DNA of 64,000 nucleotides from Mesorhizobium sp. (GTDB taxonomy: Bacteria > Pseudomonadota > Alphaproteobacteria > Rhizobiales > Rhizobiaceae), in the NCBI RefSeq assembly GCF_016793485.1, contig NZ_JAEULZ010000010.1, forward strand, positions 1 to 64,000, given 5' to 3'. Positions within the stretch are counted from its first letter, which is position 1. Each line of letters starts with the position of its first letter. Below the pieces are notes generated by a model that was not told where the DNA came from, ran no database searches, and was given only the letters and a program-made list of their open reading frames with translations. The position numbers and the translations under genes were made by a program. This document shows positions 38,673 to 47,221 of the stretch, piece by piece.

Positions 38673-39404
38673 ATGTCCGAATCTCCAGGCGTCATCTCTG
38701 GCATGACCCGCCTCAGGAACTACTTCCTGACCGGGCTGATCGTCGCCGCGCCTCTGGCGATCACGATCTACATCGCCTGGTCGTTCGTGGGCTGGATCGA
38801 TTCCTGGGTGAAGCCCTACATTCCGTCGGCCTACAGCCCGGATACCTATCTGCCATTCGCCGTACCCGGGTTCGGCCTGCTGGTTGCGATCTTCGTCATC
38901 ACCATGATCGGCTTCCTTGCCGCCAACATCGTCGGTCGCTCGATCGTCTCGTCCGGAGAGCAACTTCTCGGGCGCATGCCGCTGGTGCGTGGGGTCTACA
39001 AGGCGCTGAAGCAGATCTTCGAGACGGTTCTCTCCAACAAGAATGAGATGTTCCAACAGGTCGGATTGGTCGAGTATCCGCGCAAGGGCGTCTGGTCTCT
39101 GGTTTTCGTGGCGAACGAGAAGGAGACCGAGATCAATGCGAAGCTGGACAAGGAAGGCGATCCTCTGATCGCAGTGTTCATGCCCTGCGCTCCGAACCCG
39201 ACGACCGGCTTCCTGATGTACGTATACCGTTCGGAGATCGTGCCGCTGGACATGTCGATCGAGGACGGCGCCAAGCTGATCGTCTCGGCCGGGCTCGTCG
39301 CCCCGGAATACAAGCGCAAGGTGGTGACGAGAGACGGCAAGCCGATCGAGGTCGGGCTTGCCAATCCGGGCATGGAGAAAGTCTCCAACCTGAAGTTCAA
39401 ATAG
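38673..39404 (+). CDS. DUF502-family membrane protein
   Basis: Protein of 243 residues. Two membrane segments are clear: FLTGLIVAAPLAITIYIAWSFVGW (about 17-40) and the segment GFGLLVAIFVITMIGFLAANIVG (about 66-90). A cytosolic part follows with the family motifs PLVRGVYKALKQIFETVL, FPCAPNPTTG-like FMPCAPNPTTGF and DGAKLIVSAGLV. The ATG at 38673 is preferred to an in-frame start at 38634. The function of the family is unknown. The gene is placed between glmS and convergent recG, as in related genomes. Confidence 0.9.
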   Translation: MSESPGVISGMTRLRNYFLTGLIVAAPLAITIYIAWSFVGWIDSWVKPYIPSAYSPDTYLPFAVPGFGLLVAIFVITMIGFLAANIVGRSIVSSGEQLLGRMPLVRGVYKALKQIFETVLSNKNEMFQQVGLVEYPRKGVWSLVFVANEKETEINAKLDKEGDPLIAVFMPCAPNPTTGFLMYVYRSEIVPLDMSIEDGAKLIVSAGLVAPEYKRKVVTRDGKPIEVGLANPGMEKVSNLKFK

Positions 39405-39407
39405 GCG

Positions 39408-41516
39408 TCAGCCCGCCCGTAGCAGCCTGATGGCCTCGTCGCGGCCGAACAGGTAGAGCAGCACGCGCAGCGCCTGGCCACGCTCACTTTCCAGCTCAGG
39501 GTCCTGAGAAAGGATGAGCCTTGCATCGTCCCGGGCGACCTCCAGCAGGTCGCTGTGGAACTCGATGCGCGCGATCTGGAAGCCCGGCGTGCCGGATTGC
39601 CGCGTGCCCAGCAATTCACCTTCGCCGCGCAGCTTCAGATCTTCCTCGGAGATGACAAAACCGTCTTCGGTCTCGCGCATCACGCTGAGGCGTCGCTTTG
39701 CGGTCTCGCCGAGCGGTTCCTTGTAGAGCAGGACGCAGGAAGACGCCTTGTCGCCACGCCCGACGCGCCCGCGCAACTGGTGCAACTGAGCCAATCCGAA
39801 GCGTTCGGCGTGTTCGATTACCATGATCGTCGCGTCGGGCACATCGACGCCGACCTCGATGACGGTCGTGGCGACGAGGACCTTGGTCTCGCCGTCCTTG
39901 AAGGCGCGCATCGCCTCGTCCTTCTCCACGCCCTTCATGCGGCCATGGACCAGCCCGACGAGATCGCCGAACTCGTGCCGCAGCGTGGCGAAACGCTCCT
40001 CTGCCGACGTGACCTTGATCTCGTCCGAATCCTCGACCAGCGGGCAGATCCAGTAGACTTTCTGGCCCTCGGCGATCTGGTCGGAGACGCGGCCGATCAG
40101 TTCGTCCATGCGATCGAGCGGAAGCGTCACGGTCTTGATCGGCCGCCGGCCTGCGGGTTTTTCGGTCAGGCGCGACACGTCCATGTCACCAAACGCTGTC
40201 AGCACGAGCGTGCGCGGGATGGGCGTCGCGGTCATGACCAGCATGTCGGGTGCGTCGCCCTTGGCGGTGATGGCGAGACGCTGGTGGACGCCGAAACGGT
40301 GCTGCTCGTCGACCACGGCAAGCACAAGGTCGCGGAACTTCACCTGCTCCTGGAAAAGCGCATGCGTACCCACCACGATGTCGATCGACCCGTCCTCGAG
40401 CCCCGCCAACGTGGTGCTGCGTTCTCGGCCTTTCTCCCGGCCGGTAAGCACCGCGATCCTGAGACCGGCGTGCTCGGCGAGCGGTGCGAGCGTCGCAAAG
40501 TGCTGGCGGGCGAGGATTTCGGTCGGCGCCATCAGCGCCGCCTGTCCGCCAGCCTCGACCGCGCGCGCCATGGCGAGCAGGGCGACCACCGTCTTGCCCG
40601 AACCAACATCGCCCTGCAGCAGGCGAAGCATGCGCTCCGGCTCGGCCATGTCGGCGTTGATCTCAGCCAGAGCGAATTCCTGCGAGCCGGTCAGCGAATA
40701 GGGCAGCGCGCTACGGATCGCATCCTCGATCTTGCCGTCGCCCGTCAGCGGCCTGCCTGAAAGCCTGCGCAGGTTGGCGCGCATGAGGGCAAGCGAAAGC
40801 TGCCCTGCAAGGAACTCGTCATAGGCAAGCCGGCGCCATGCAGTAGCTTCCGGCGAAACGGCGAGCGGGTCCGGCGGATCATGTAGTCGTTTCAGTGCAT
40901 CGGCGAAGGACGGGAAGCTCTGCTTCCTGGCAACGCTCGGCTCGAGCCAGTCGGGCAGGGCAGGCAGCCTGTCCAGCGCCTGCCCGATGGCGCGCCGCAA
41001 GACCTTTCCCGACAGGCCCGCCGTCAAGGGATAAACGGGCTCTACCAACGGCAGGCTGTCGGCCCCCGACAACGGCGCGATGTGGTCGGGATGGACCATC
41101 GACGGCCGACCGTTGAACCATTCCATGCGACCGGAGACGACGACGTGTTCGCCGACCGGCATCTGCTTCTCCAGGTAGGCGGCATGCGCGTGGAAGAAGG
41201 TCAGCGCAATCTCGCCTGTGTCGTCGTGAGCGAAGACGCGATAGGGCACCGATCGATTCCCGCGTGGCGGCGGCTGGTGGCGGTCGATGCGCACTTCAAG
41301 CGTGACGATGGCTCCTTCCGCAGCGCCCGCGATGCCCGGCCGGTTGCGCCGGTCGATGACCGAATGCGGCAGCGTGAACAGCAGGTCGCCGACGCGCGCC
41401 GGTCGATCGCCTAGATCGGCCGGCACGACCTTCTCTATCAGCGCGGCCACCTTCGGCCCAACGCCTTCCAGCGCGGTGACCGGCGCAAACAGCGGATCGA
41501 GGAGGGACGGTCTCAT
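39408..41516 (-). CDS. recG: ATP-dependent DNA helicase RecG
   Basis: Branch-migration helicase of 702 residues that rescues stalled forks. An N-terminal wedge/OB region (GVGPKVAALIEK, TVVSGRMEWFNGRPSMVHPDHI-type segment) is followed by helicase motifs: I GDVGSGKTVVALLAMARA, Ia APTEILARQHF, II VVDEQHRFGVHQR (DEQH), III TATPIPRTL, VI QLRGRVGRGDKAS. The C-terminal RecG motif includes LRGEGELLGTRQSG. Only 3 bases separate its end from the DUF502 gene on the other strand. Confidence 0.97.
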   Translation of the reverse strand: MRPSLLDPLFAPVTALEGVGPKVAALIEKVVPADLGDRPARVGDLLFTLPHSVIDRRNRPGIAGAAEGAIVTLEVRIDRHQPPPRGNRSVPYRVFAHDDTGEIALTFFHAHAAYLEKQMPVGEHVVVSGRMEWFNGRPSMVHPDHIAPLSGADSLPLVEPVYPLTAGLSGKVLRRAIGQALDRLPALPDWLEPSVARKQSFPSFADALKRLHDPPDPLAVSPEATAWRRLAYDEFLAGQLSLALMRANLRRLSGRPLTGDGKIEDAIRSALPYSLTGSQEFALAEINADMAEPERMLRLLQGDVGSGKTVVALLAMARAVEAGGQAALMAPTEILARQHFATLAPLAEHAGLRIAVLTGREKGRERSTTLAGLEDGSIDIVVGTHALFQEQVKFRDLVLAVVDEQHRFGVHQRLAITAKGDAPDMLVMTATPIPRTLVLTAFGDMDVSRLTEKPAGRRPIKTVTLPLDRMDELIGRVSDQIAEGQKVYWICPLVEDSDEIKVTSAEERFATLRHEFGDLVGLVHGRMKGVEKDEAMRAFKDGETKVLVATTVIEVGVDVPDATIMVIEHAERFGLAQLHQLRGRVGRGDKASSCVLLYKEPLGETAKRRLSVMRETEDGFVISEEDLKLRGEGELLGTRQSGTPGFQIARIEFHSDLLEVARDDARLILSQDPELESERGQALRVLLYLFGRDEAIRLLRAG

Positions 41517-41600
41517 GGCGGGAACTTAGGCAGGAATGGTCCTTCCGCAAAGCTGACAACTGCCGATGTCCACGTTATACCCGCCTCGCAAAGGGACTGG

Positions 41601-41882
41601 ATGATGACCGGCACGGCATTTGCGGGCGAGGGATTGGATCAGCGACGGCGCAAGCTGCTGTTCCGTTCGTGGCATCGGGGGATACGCGAGATGGACCTGA
41701 TCCTCGGCGGTTTTGCGGACACGGGCCTCGCGACCTTGACCGACGCCGAACTCGACCAATATGAGCATTTGCTGGAGTTGCAGGATGCCGACCTGCTCGC
41801 CTGGGTCACCGGCACGCAACCCGTCCCCGCCGCATTCGATACGCCCCTTTTGAAGAAGATCATGGCCTCTCGGGCCACCTGA
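41601..41882 (+). CDS. sdhE: FAD assembly factor SdhE
   Basis: Small cytosolic protein of 93 residues that helps attach FAD to succinate dehydrogenase SdhA. It contains RRRKLLFRSWHRGIREMDLILGGF, including the conserved RGxxExD pattern, then LDQYEHLLELQDADLLAWVTG. Two ATGs in tandem (41601 and 41604) follow AAGGGA. Located between divergent recG and mfd, 13 bases before mfd, as is common in Rhizobiales. Confidence 0.94.
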   Translation: MMTGTAFAGEGLDQRRRKLLFRSWHRGIREMDLILGGFADTGLATLTDAELDQYEHLLELQDADLLAWVTGTQPVPAAFDTPLLKKIMASRAT

Positions 41883-41895
41883 AGACATTGATTTC

Positions 41896-44800
41896 ATGAG
41901 CCTGCTCGAAAAAATCGGCCTCCCGAAAGGCCGGACCGGTCAGTTTATCGTCGACGGCGTCGCGGACGGATTCGAGGCCTTCGCGCTCGCGTCCGTCGTT
42001 GCGGAAGCCGCGCCCGACGGTCCGGTGCTCTTCGTCGCGCGCGACGGCCAGCGCCTGCCGGCGATCATCGACGCGCTCGCCTTCGTCGCGCCTGATCTGC
42101 CGGTGCTGGAATTTCCGGCCTGGGACTGCCTGCCCTACGATCGGGTTTCGCCCGGCGCGGACGCTGCGGCCCGGCGTCTGGATGCGCTGGCGGCGATGGC
42201 TGCCTTGCGAAAGGCACCGCACCGGGCCCTAATCCTCACAACCGCCAATTCGCTGCTGCAGCGCGTACCGCCCGCCGAAGTGATCGAGGCGCAGGGTTTT
42301 CGGGCCAAGCCCGGCAATCAGGTCAACATGAACGAGTTGATCTCGCGGTTGGAGAAATCCGGCTTCGAGCGCGTGCCGACCGTGCGCGATGTCGGCGAGT
42401 TCGCCGTGCGCGGCGGCATCCTCGATCTCTATGCGCCAGGCGCGGACGAGGCGCTGCGGCTCGATTTCTTCGGAGACACGTTGGAGACGATCCGCGCCTT
42501 CGATGTCGCGACGCAGCGTACGACCGGTGCACGGCCGCAGGTCACGCTCCAGCCAATGACCGAGGTCACACTGACGCCTGAGACGATCAGCCGTTTCCGG
42601 CGCAACTACATCGAGGCGTTTGGCGCGCCGTCTCGCGACGACGGGCTTTACGCGGCCATCAGCGAGAGCAGGCGCTTTGCCGGCATGGAGCACTGGCTGC
42701 CCTTCTATTACGAGCGGCTGGACACGCTGTTCGACTATCTCCCGGGCGCTCCGGTTGTGTTCGACCATCTCGCCAAAGAGGCGCTGGACGAGCGCAACAA
42801 GCTGATCCTCGACTACTACGAGGCGCGCCGCCAGCAGGCTAGCGCGGCGCTCAAGGAAGCGGTGCCGTACAAGCCGACGCCACCCGGCTTGCTGTACCTG
42901 ACGCCCGATGACGTCGCTGCTGCGCTCCCCGACCATCTGGCCATCGAGTTCACGCCCTTCGATACGCCCGATGCCGGTCCTCGCAAGGTCCTGCACGCGG
43001 GGTCGCGCGCCGGACGCTCCTTTGCTGAGGAACGGGCTGACCCCAACGCCAATGTCTTCCAGGCCGCGGTCGATCACATCTCTTCCGTCCGCGCAGCCAA
43101 GCGTCGCGTCGTAGTCGCCGGCTGGAGCGACGGCTCGCTCGACCGGCTGACGCAAATTCTGGTCGAACACAAGCTCGGCAACCTCAAGTCGGTCGCCACG
43201 CTGGCCGACATCGAGAAACTCGAGGCCGGGCAGGCGGGCGCGGCCGTTTTGCCGCTGGAGGCCGGTTTCGAGACCGACCGGCTGGTGGTCGTCGCAGAAC
43301 AGGACATTCTGGGCGACCGGCTCGTGCGGCGCTCCAAGCGACGCAAGAAGGCGTCCGATTTCATTGCCGAGGCGGCATCGCTGTCGGCCGGCGACATTGT
43401 CGTGCATGCCGACCATGGCATCGGGCGGTTCATCGGCCTGAAGACGATCGAGGCGGCCGGCGCGCCGCACGATTGCCTCGAAATCCACTACGCTGCGGAC
43501 GGGCGGCTCTACCTCCCAGTCGAGAACATCGAACTGCTGTCGCGCTACGGGTCGGACTCCGCCGAGGCGCAGCTTGACCGGCTGGGCGGCGGCGCATGGC
43601 AATCGCGCAAGGCCAAGCTGAAGCGACGCCTGCTGGAGATGGCGGGCCAACTGATCCGCATCGCGGCAGAGCGCAAGATGCGCACCGCAAAGGCTTTCAA
43701 CGCGCCGGAAGGACTCTACGGCGAGTTTTCGGCCCGTTTCCCATACGAGGAGACCGACGACCAGCAGAACGCGATCGACGCCGTGCTGGACGATCTGTCG
43801 CTCGGCCGTCCTATGGATCGCCTGATCTGCGGCGACGTCGGCTTCGGCAAGACAGAGGTCGCCTTGCGCGCCGCCTTCGTCGCGGCGATGGAAGGCGTGC
43901 AGGTTGCGGTCGTGGTGCCGACCACCCTGCTGTCGCGCCAGCACTTCAAGACGTTCTCGCAGCGCTTCGCCGGGCTGCCGATTACGGTGCGACAGGCGTC
44001 GCGCCTTGTCGGGACTAAGGAGCTCGCCGAAACCAAGAAAGGGCTTGCCGATGGCACGGTGGACATCGTCGTCGGCACCCATGCGCTGCTCGGCAGCTCG
44101 ATTTCCTTCAAGAATCTCGGCCTGCTGATTGTCGATGAGGAGCAGCATTTCGGCGTCAAGCACAAGGAGCGGCTGAAGGAACTGAAGAGCGACGTGCATG
44201 TGCTGACGCTCTCGGCGACGCCTATCCCGCGCACGCTGCAACTGGCGCTGACGGGCGTACGCGAGCTGTCGCTGATCGCAACGCCGCCGGTTGACCGCAT
44301 GGCGGTGCGCACCTTCATCTCGCCCTTCGATCCGCTTGTCATCCGCGAGACGCTGCTGCGCGAACGCTATCGCGGCGGCCAGAGTTTTTACGTCGTGCCG
44401 CGCATCGCGGATCTGGACGAGGTCGGCAGCTTCCTGCGCGAGCAGGTGCCGGAACTGAAATTCGCCACCGCCCACGGCCAAATGCCGCCCGGCGAACTCG
44501 ACGACATCATGAACGCGTTCTACGACGGTCAGTACGATGTCCTGCTGTCGACCACGATCGTGGAATCCGGCCTCGACATCCCGACCGCAAACACGCTGAT
44601 CGTGCATCGCGCCGACATGTTCGGACTGGCGCAGCTCTACCAGCTGCGCGGGCGGGTAGGGCGATCCAAACTGCGCGCATACGCGCTGTTCACCCTGCCT
44701 GCCAACCGCAAGCTGACCGATACGGCCGACCGCCGCCTGAAGGTGCTGCAGTCGCTCGATACGCTCGGCGCCGGCTTCCAGCTTGCCAGCCACGATCTGG

Positions 44801-45393
44801 ACATTCGCGGCGCGGGCAACCTGCTTGGCGAGGAACAGTCCGGCCATATCAAGGAAGTCGGCTTCGAGCTCTATCAGCAGATGCTTGAGGAAGCGGTCTC
44901 AGAAATCCGCGACACCGGCGAGGCTGTCGATGGCGGCTGGTCGCCGCAGATCACCGTTGGCACGGCGGTTATGATCCCGGAGGGTTATGTACCGGATCTT
45001 CAATTGCGCCTGGCGCTCTATCGCCGCCTCGGCGATCTGGAGACACCAGAAGAGATCGACGCGTTCGGGGCGGAGTTGATCGACCGGTTCGGCCCGCTCC
45101 CCGACGAGGTCCAGCACCTGCTGAAGATCGTCTTCATCAAGGCACTGTGCCGTCAGGCCAACGTCGAGAAACTGGATGCCGGCCCGAAGGGCGTCGTCAT
45201 CCATTTCCGCGAGAAGAAGTTCCCCGACCCGGCCGGGCTGGTGCGCTACATCGGCGAACAGGGCTCGCTTGCAAAAATACGGCCGGACCACAGCATCGTC
45301 TTCATCCGCGATTGGCCGAATGCCGAGAAGCGGCTGGCCGGCTCCGCTGTGGTGATGACCCAGCTTGCGCGCATGGCGTCGAAGGCAGCCTGA
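41896..45393 (+). CDS. mfd: transcription-repair coupling factor Mfd
   Basis: Translocase of 1165 residues that removes stalled RNA polymerase and recruits UvrA. The N-terminal UvrB-homology region includes WDCLPYDRVSP and RGGILDLYAPG; the RNA-polymerase-interaction domain contains VHADHGIGRFIGL; the RecG-like translocase has GDVGFGKTEVALRAAF, VDEEQHFGVKHKERLK, SATPIPRTL, ESGLDIPTANT and QLRGRVGRS, followed by the TRG-type motif GAGNLLGEEQSGHI and the C-terminal UvrA-regulating domain. Full family length, no disruption. Confidence 0.98.
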   Translation: MSLLEKIGLPKGRTGQFIVDGVADGFEAFALASVVAEAAPDGPVLFVARDGQRLPAIIDALAFVAPDLPVLEFPAWDCLPYDRVSPGADAAARRLDALAAMAALRKAPHRALILTTANSLLQRVPPAEVIEAQGFRAKPGNQVNMNELISRLEKSGFERVPTVRDVGEFAVRGGILDLYAPGADEALRLDFFGDTLETIRAFDVATQRTTGARPQVTLQPMTEVTLTPETISRFRRNYIEAFGAPSRDDGLYAAISESRRFAGMEHWLPFYYERLDTLFDYLPGAPVVFDHLAKEALDERNKLILDYYEARRQQASAALKEAVPYKPTPPGLLYLTPDDVAAALPDHLAIEFTPFDTPDAGPRKVLHAGSRAGRSFAEERADPNANVFQAAVDHISSVRAAKRRVVVAGWSDGSLDRLTQILVEHKLGNLKSVATLADIEKLEAGQAGAAVLPLEAGFETDRLVVVAEQDILGDRLVRRSKRRKKASDFIAEAASLSAGDIVVHADHGIGRFIGLKTIEAAGAPHDCLEIHYAADGRLYLPVENIELLSRYGSDSAEAQLDRLGGGAWQSRKAKLKRRLLEMAGQLIRIAAERKMRTAKAFNAPEGLYGEFSARFPYEETDDQQNAIDAVLDDLSLGRPMDRLICGDVGFGKTEVALRAAFVAAMEGVQVAVVVPTTLLSRQHFKTFSQRFAGLPITVRQASRLVGTKELAETKKGLADGTVDIVVGTHALLGSSISFKNLGLLIVDEEQHFGVKHKERLKELKSDVHVLTLSATPIPRTLQLALTGVRELSLIATPPVDRMAVRTFISPFDPLVIRETLLRERYRGGQSFYVVPRIADLDEVGSFLREQVPELKFATAHGQMPPGELDDIMNAFYDGQYDVLLSTTIVESGLDIPTANTLIVHRADMFGLAQLYQLRGRVGRSKLRAYALFTLPANRKLTDTADRRLKVLQSLDTLGAGFQLASHDLDIRGAGNLLGEEQSGHIKEVGFELYQQMLEEAVSEIRDTGEAVDGGWSPQITVGTAVMIPEGYVPDLQLRLALYRRLGDLETPEEIDAFGAELIDRFGPLPDEVQHLLKIVFIKALCRQANVEKLDAGPKGVVIHFREKKFPDPAGLVRYIGEQGSLAKIRPDHSIVFIRDWPNAEKRLAGSAVVMTQLARMASKAA

Positions 45394-45394
45394 T

Positions 45395-45802
45395 ATGCCC
45401 GGCGAAACGAACTTGCAGAAACTGCTCGGCTCGATGTCGCCCGAGCTGTTGCCGGATGTATTCGTCTTTGTGACCTTGCCGCAGGAAGCTGCTATACCAG
45501 ATGGCGTCGCGCCTCTCATGACCTTCCGGGAGAGGGAGGGTCTGACTCTTATCGTTCGAGAAAGCGAGGCGAGGGCGTTTGAACTCCCCTTTGCCTTCCC
45601 GAGCCGCATGATCACCCTGAACGTGCATTCCTCGCTGGAGGCCGTAGGGTTCCTGGCCGTCATCACGACGCGGCTCGCTGCGGCCGGAATGGGCGTGAAC
45701 CCCATTTCCGCCTATTTCCACGACCATCTCTTCGTCCCGTCTGAGCGGGCAGATGAAGCGATGCAGCTGCTTCTGCGATTGGTCGACGACAACAGGAAGT
45801 GA
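45395..45802 (+). CDS. ACT-domain-like protein
   Basis: Protein of 135 residues resembling the ACT-domain family with an N-terminal DUF-type half (small ligand-sensing proteins). After PELLPDVFVFVTLP and MTFREREGLTLIV there is MITLNVHSSLEAVGFLAVITTRLAAAGMGVNPISAYFHDHLFVP, a typical ACT beta-alpha-beta with the amino-acid-binding region AGMGVNPISAY. The ATG at 45395 begins one base after the mfd stop codon, so the two genes are probably coupled. Ligand and partner are unknown. Confidence 0.82.
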   Translation: MPGETNLQKLLGSMSPELLPDVFVFVTLPQEAAIPDGVAPLMTFREREGLTLIVRESEARAFELPFAFPSRMITLNVHSSLEAVGFLAVITTRLAAAGMGVNPISAYFHDHLFVPSERADEAMQLLLRLVDDNRK

Positions 45803-45890
45803 ACGCCATATTCAACTGACTATAGCGTGACTATCGTGGTAGTCTGGCATGCGGCAAAAGCTGTCGCCGAAAGCAACATTGGAGACCGAA

Positions 45891-46097
45891 ATGAAGATCA
45901 GCGCGCGCAACCTGCTCAAGGGCAAGGTTCTGGAGATCACCAAGGGTGCCACCACGGCGCACGTCAAGCTCGACGTTGCCGGAACCAGCGTCACCGCGTC
46001 CGTCACGAACGAGGCCGTCGACGAACTGAAGCTCAAGGTTGGCCAGCAAGCCTACGCGGTCATCAAGGCGTCGGATGTGATGATCGCCGTGGACTGA
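45891..46097 (+). CDS. molybdenum-pterin-binding (Mop/TOBE) protein
   Basis: Molbindin of 68 residues: [30 protein letters not shown]...[31 protein letters not shown], the whole length of one Mop/TOBE domain. Such proteins oligomerise and bind molybdate for storage or homeostasis. The ATG at 45891 follows GGAG and starts the conserved domain; an earlier ATG at 45849 would add an unconserved stretch. Its stop overlaps the start of the TrmO-like gene (TGATG), and a molybdopterin-domain gene lies just beyond. Confidence 0.92.
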   Translation: MKISARNLLKGKVLEITKGATTAHVKLDVAGTSVTASVTNEAVDELKLKVGQQAYAVIKASDVMIAVD

Positions 46098-46591
46098 TGG
46101 TTCGCCTGAACGAGATCCGCGAGAACGAGATCGCGGTCGACGCGCCGGCGCCGACCGACGCAGGGCTGGTATTCATCGGGCGCATCCATACGCCATGGAC
46201 ATCGCGCCTCGAATGTCCACGCCAGGGAAGGGCGGACGGGCCGATGTGCACCGTGGAGGTATTTGACCCGTGGACCGAGGCGCTCGACGGCGTCGAGGCG
46301 TTTGAACGGCTGGAAATTCTCTACTGGCTGCACGAGTCCAGGCGCGATCTCGTGAAACAGAGCCCGGCCAATGACGGCACTGTGCGCGGGACGTTCGCGT
46401 TGCGAACTCCGGTTCGTCCCAACCCGATCGGAACTTCTGTCGCCACGTTTGTATCTCGCGATGGAAATCGGCTTCTCGTCCGCGGCATGGATTGCCTCGA
46501 CGGAACGCCGTTGCTCGACCTGAAGCCGGACAGGACGTTGTTCACGCCCATCGCCCCGCCGCAGAAAGGTGATTTCGAAGTCGGCGGCTGA
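46097..46591 (+). CDS. TrmO/TsaA-family (UPF0066) methyltransferase, single domain
   Basis: Protein of 164 residues with the UPF0066 beta-barrel signature: [23 protein letters not shown], the family motif [16 protein letters not shown] and [15 protein letters not shown]. TrmO of E. coli (about 235 residues) methylates t6A37 of tRNA using S-adenosylmethionine; the C-terminal half of that enzyme is absent here. The overlap with the molbindin start-stop suggests a shared transcript and perhaps a molybdenum-linked role; tRNA methylation remains the default. It converges on the molybdopterin-domain gene with 3 bases between them. Confidence 0.85.
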   Translation: MVRLNEIRENEIAVDAPAPTDAGLVFIGRIHTPWTSRLECPRQGRADGPMCTVEVFDPWTEALDGVEAFERLEILYWLHESRRDLVKQSPANDGTVRGTFALRTPVRPNPIGTSVATFVSRDGNRLLVRGMDCLDGTPLLDLKPDRTLFTPIAPPQKGDFEVGG

Positions 46592-46594
46592 AGG

Positions 46595-47083
46595 CTACTG
46601 CACTTCGATCTTCACGACATCGCGCACGTAGCGCGCGCCGCGCTTGTCGCCGGGCACCACCAGCCTGTATCCTTCCGTATTCGCGATCGGTTCGCCATCT
46701 CGACCCGTCGCAAGCTGGATCGGGGCGTTGCCGAAACTCGGATCGATCTCGCCGACCGAGAAAACGATGCGATATCCGTCGCGCCCTTCCACGACGAGGC
46801 TGTGCTTCAGTTGTTCGTTGTGGCCCGGCAGTTCGGCGATCCCGCGCGATTGCAGAATGCTCCACAGCAGTGGGCCAGTGTACCTGCCGCGCTCTTCTCC
46901 CTTCGACGTCTGGTAACGCACGTTCTGTTCGACAGCAGGAAGGCTTGACAGTTCATCAAAACTCATCACGCCCGTCGTAACTGCCACGCCCGCGATCTCG
47001 ATCCCGTGCGGCGGCTTGTCCTGTCCCGTTGCGAAGGACGAGAGTGCTACTACCAATGCGAGTGCGGCAACGAAAATCTTCAT
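46595..47083 (-). CDS. periplasmic molybdopterin-domain (sulfite-oxidase-like) protein
   Basis: Protein of 162 residues with a signal peptide (MKIFVAALALVVALSSFATG) and a small oxidoreductase molybdopterin-binding-like domain: VMSFDELSSLPAVEQNVRY, YTGPLLWSILQSRG, YRIVFSVGEIDP, and NTEGYRLVVPGDKRGARYVRDVVKIEV. I see no Cys in the mature part, so the molybdenum-ligating Cys of sulfite oxidase is absent; it may bind no metal cofactor. The ATG at 47083 starts the signal peptide. A strong terminator separates it from rne upstream. Confidence 0.85.
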   Translation of the reverse strand: MKIFVAALALVVALSSFATGQDKPPHGIEIAGVAVTTGVMSFDELSSLPAVEQNVRYQTSKGEERGRYTGPLLWSILQSRGIAELPGHNEQLKHSLVVEGRDGYRIVFSVGEIDPSFGNAPIQLATGRDGEPIANTEGYRLVVPGDKRGARYVRDVVKIEVQ

Positions 47084-47151
47084 CGGAAATCGGCCTCGGA
47101 GCGATATATCCGAACGTATCGTACGGTGACGCGCCGGACAATGCGGCGCAC

Positions 47152-47183
47152 AAAAAAGGCGCGGTGTCAGCACCGCGCCTTTT
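47152..47183. terminator. bidirectional intrinsic terminator after rne
   Basis: AAAAAA then GGCGCGGTG (47158-47166), loop TCAG, CACCGCGCC (47171-47179) and TTTT. The nine-pair GC stem is flanked by A and T runs, so it can act in both directions. On the minus strand it ends rne transcription (six T after the stem). Confidence 0.92.
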
Positions 47184-47221
47184 CATACCTTTTGGCGAGC
47201 CACAGAAACGTGGCTACGGCC

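Noticed and set aside
42229-44847. Open frame of 872 codons on the minus strand opposite mfd
   Set aside because: Antisense mirror of mfd with low-complexity translation and no ribosome-binding site.
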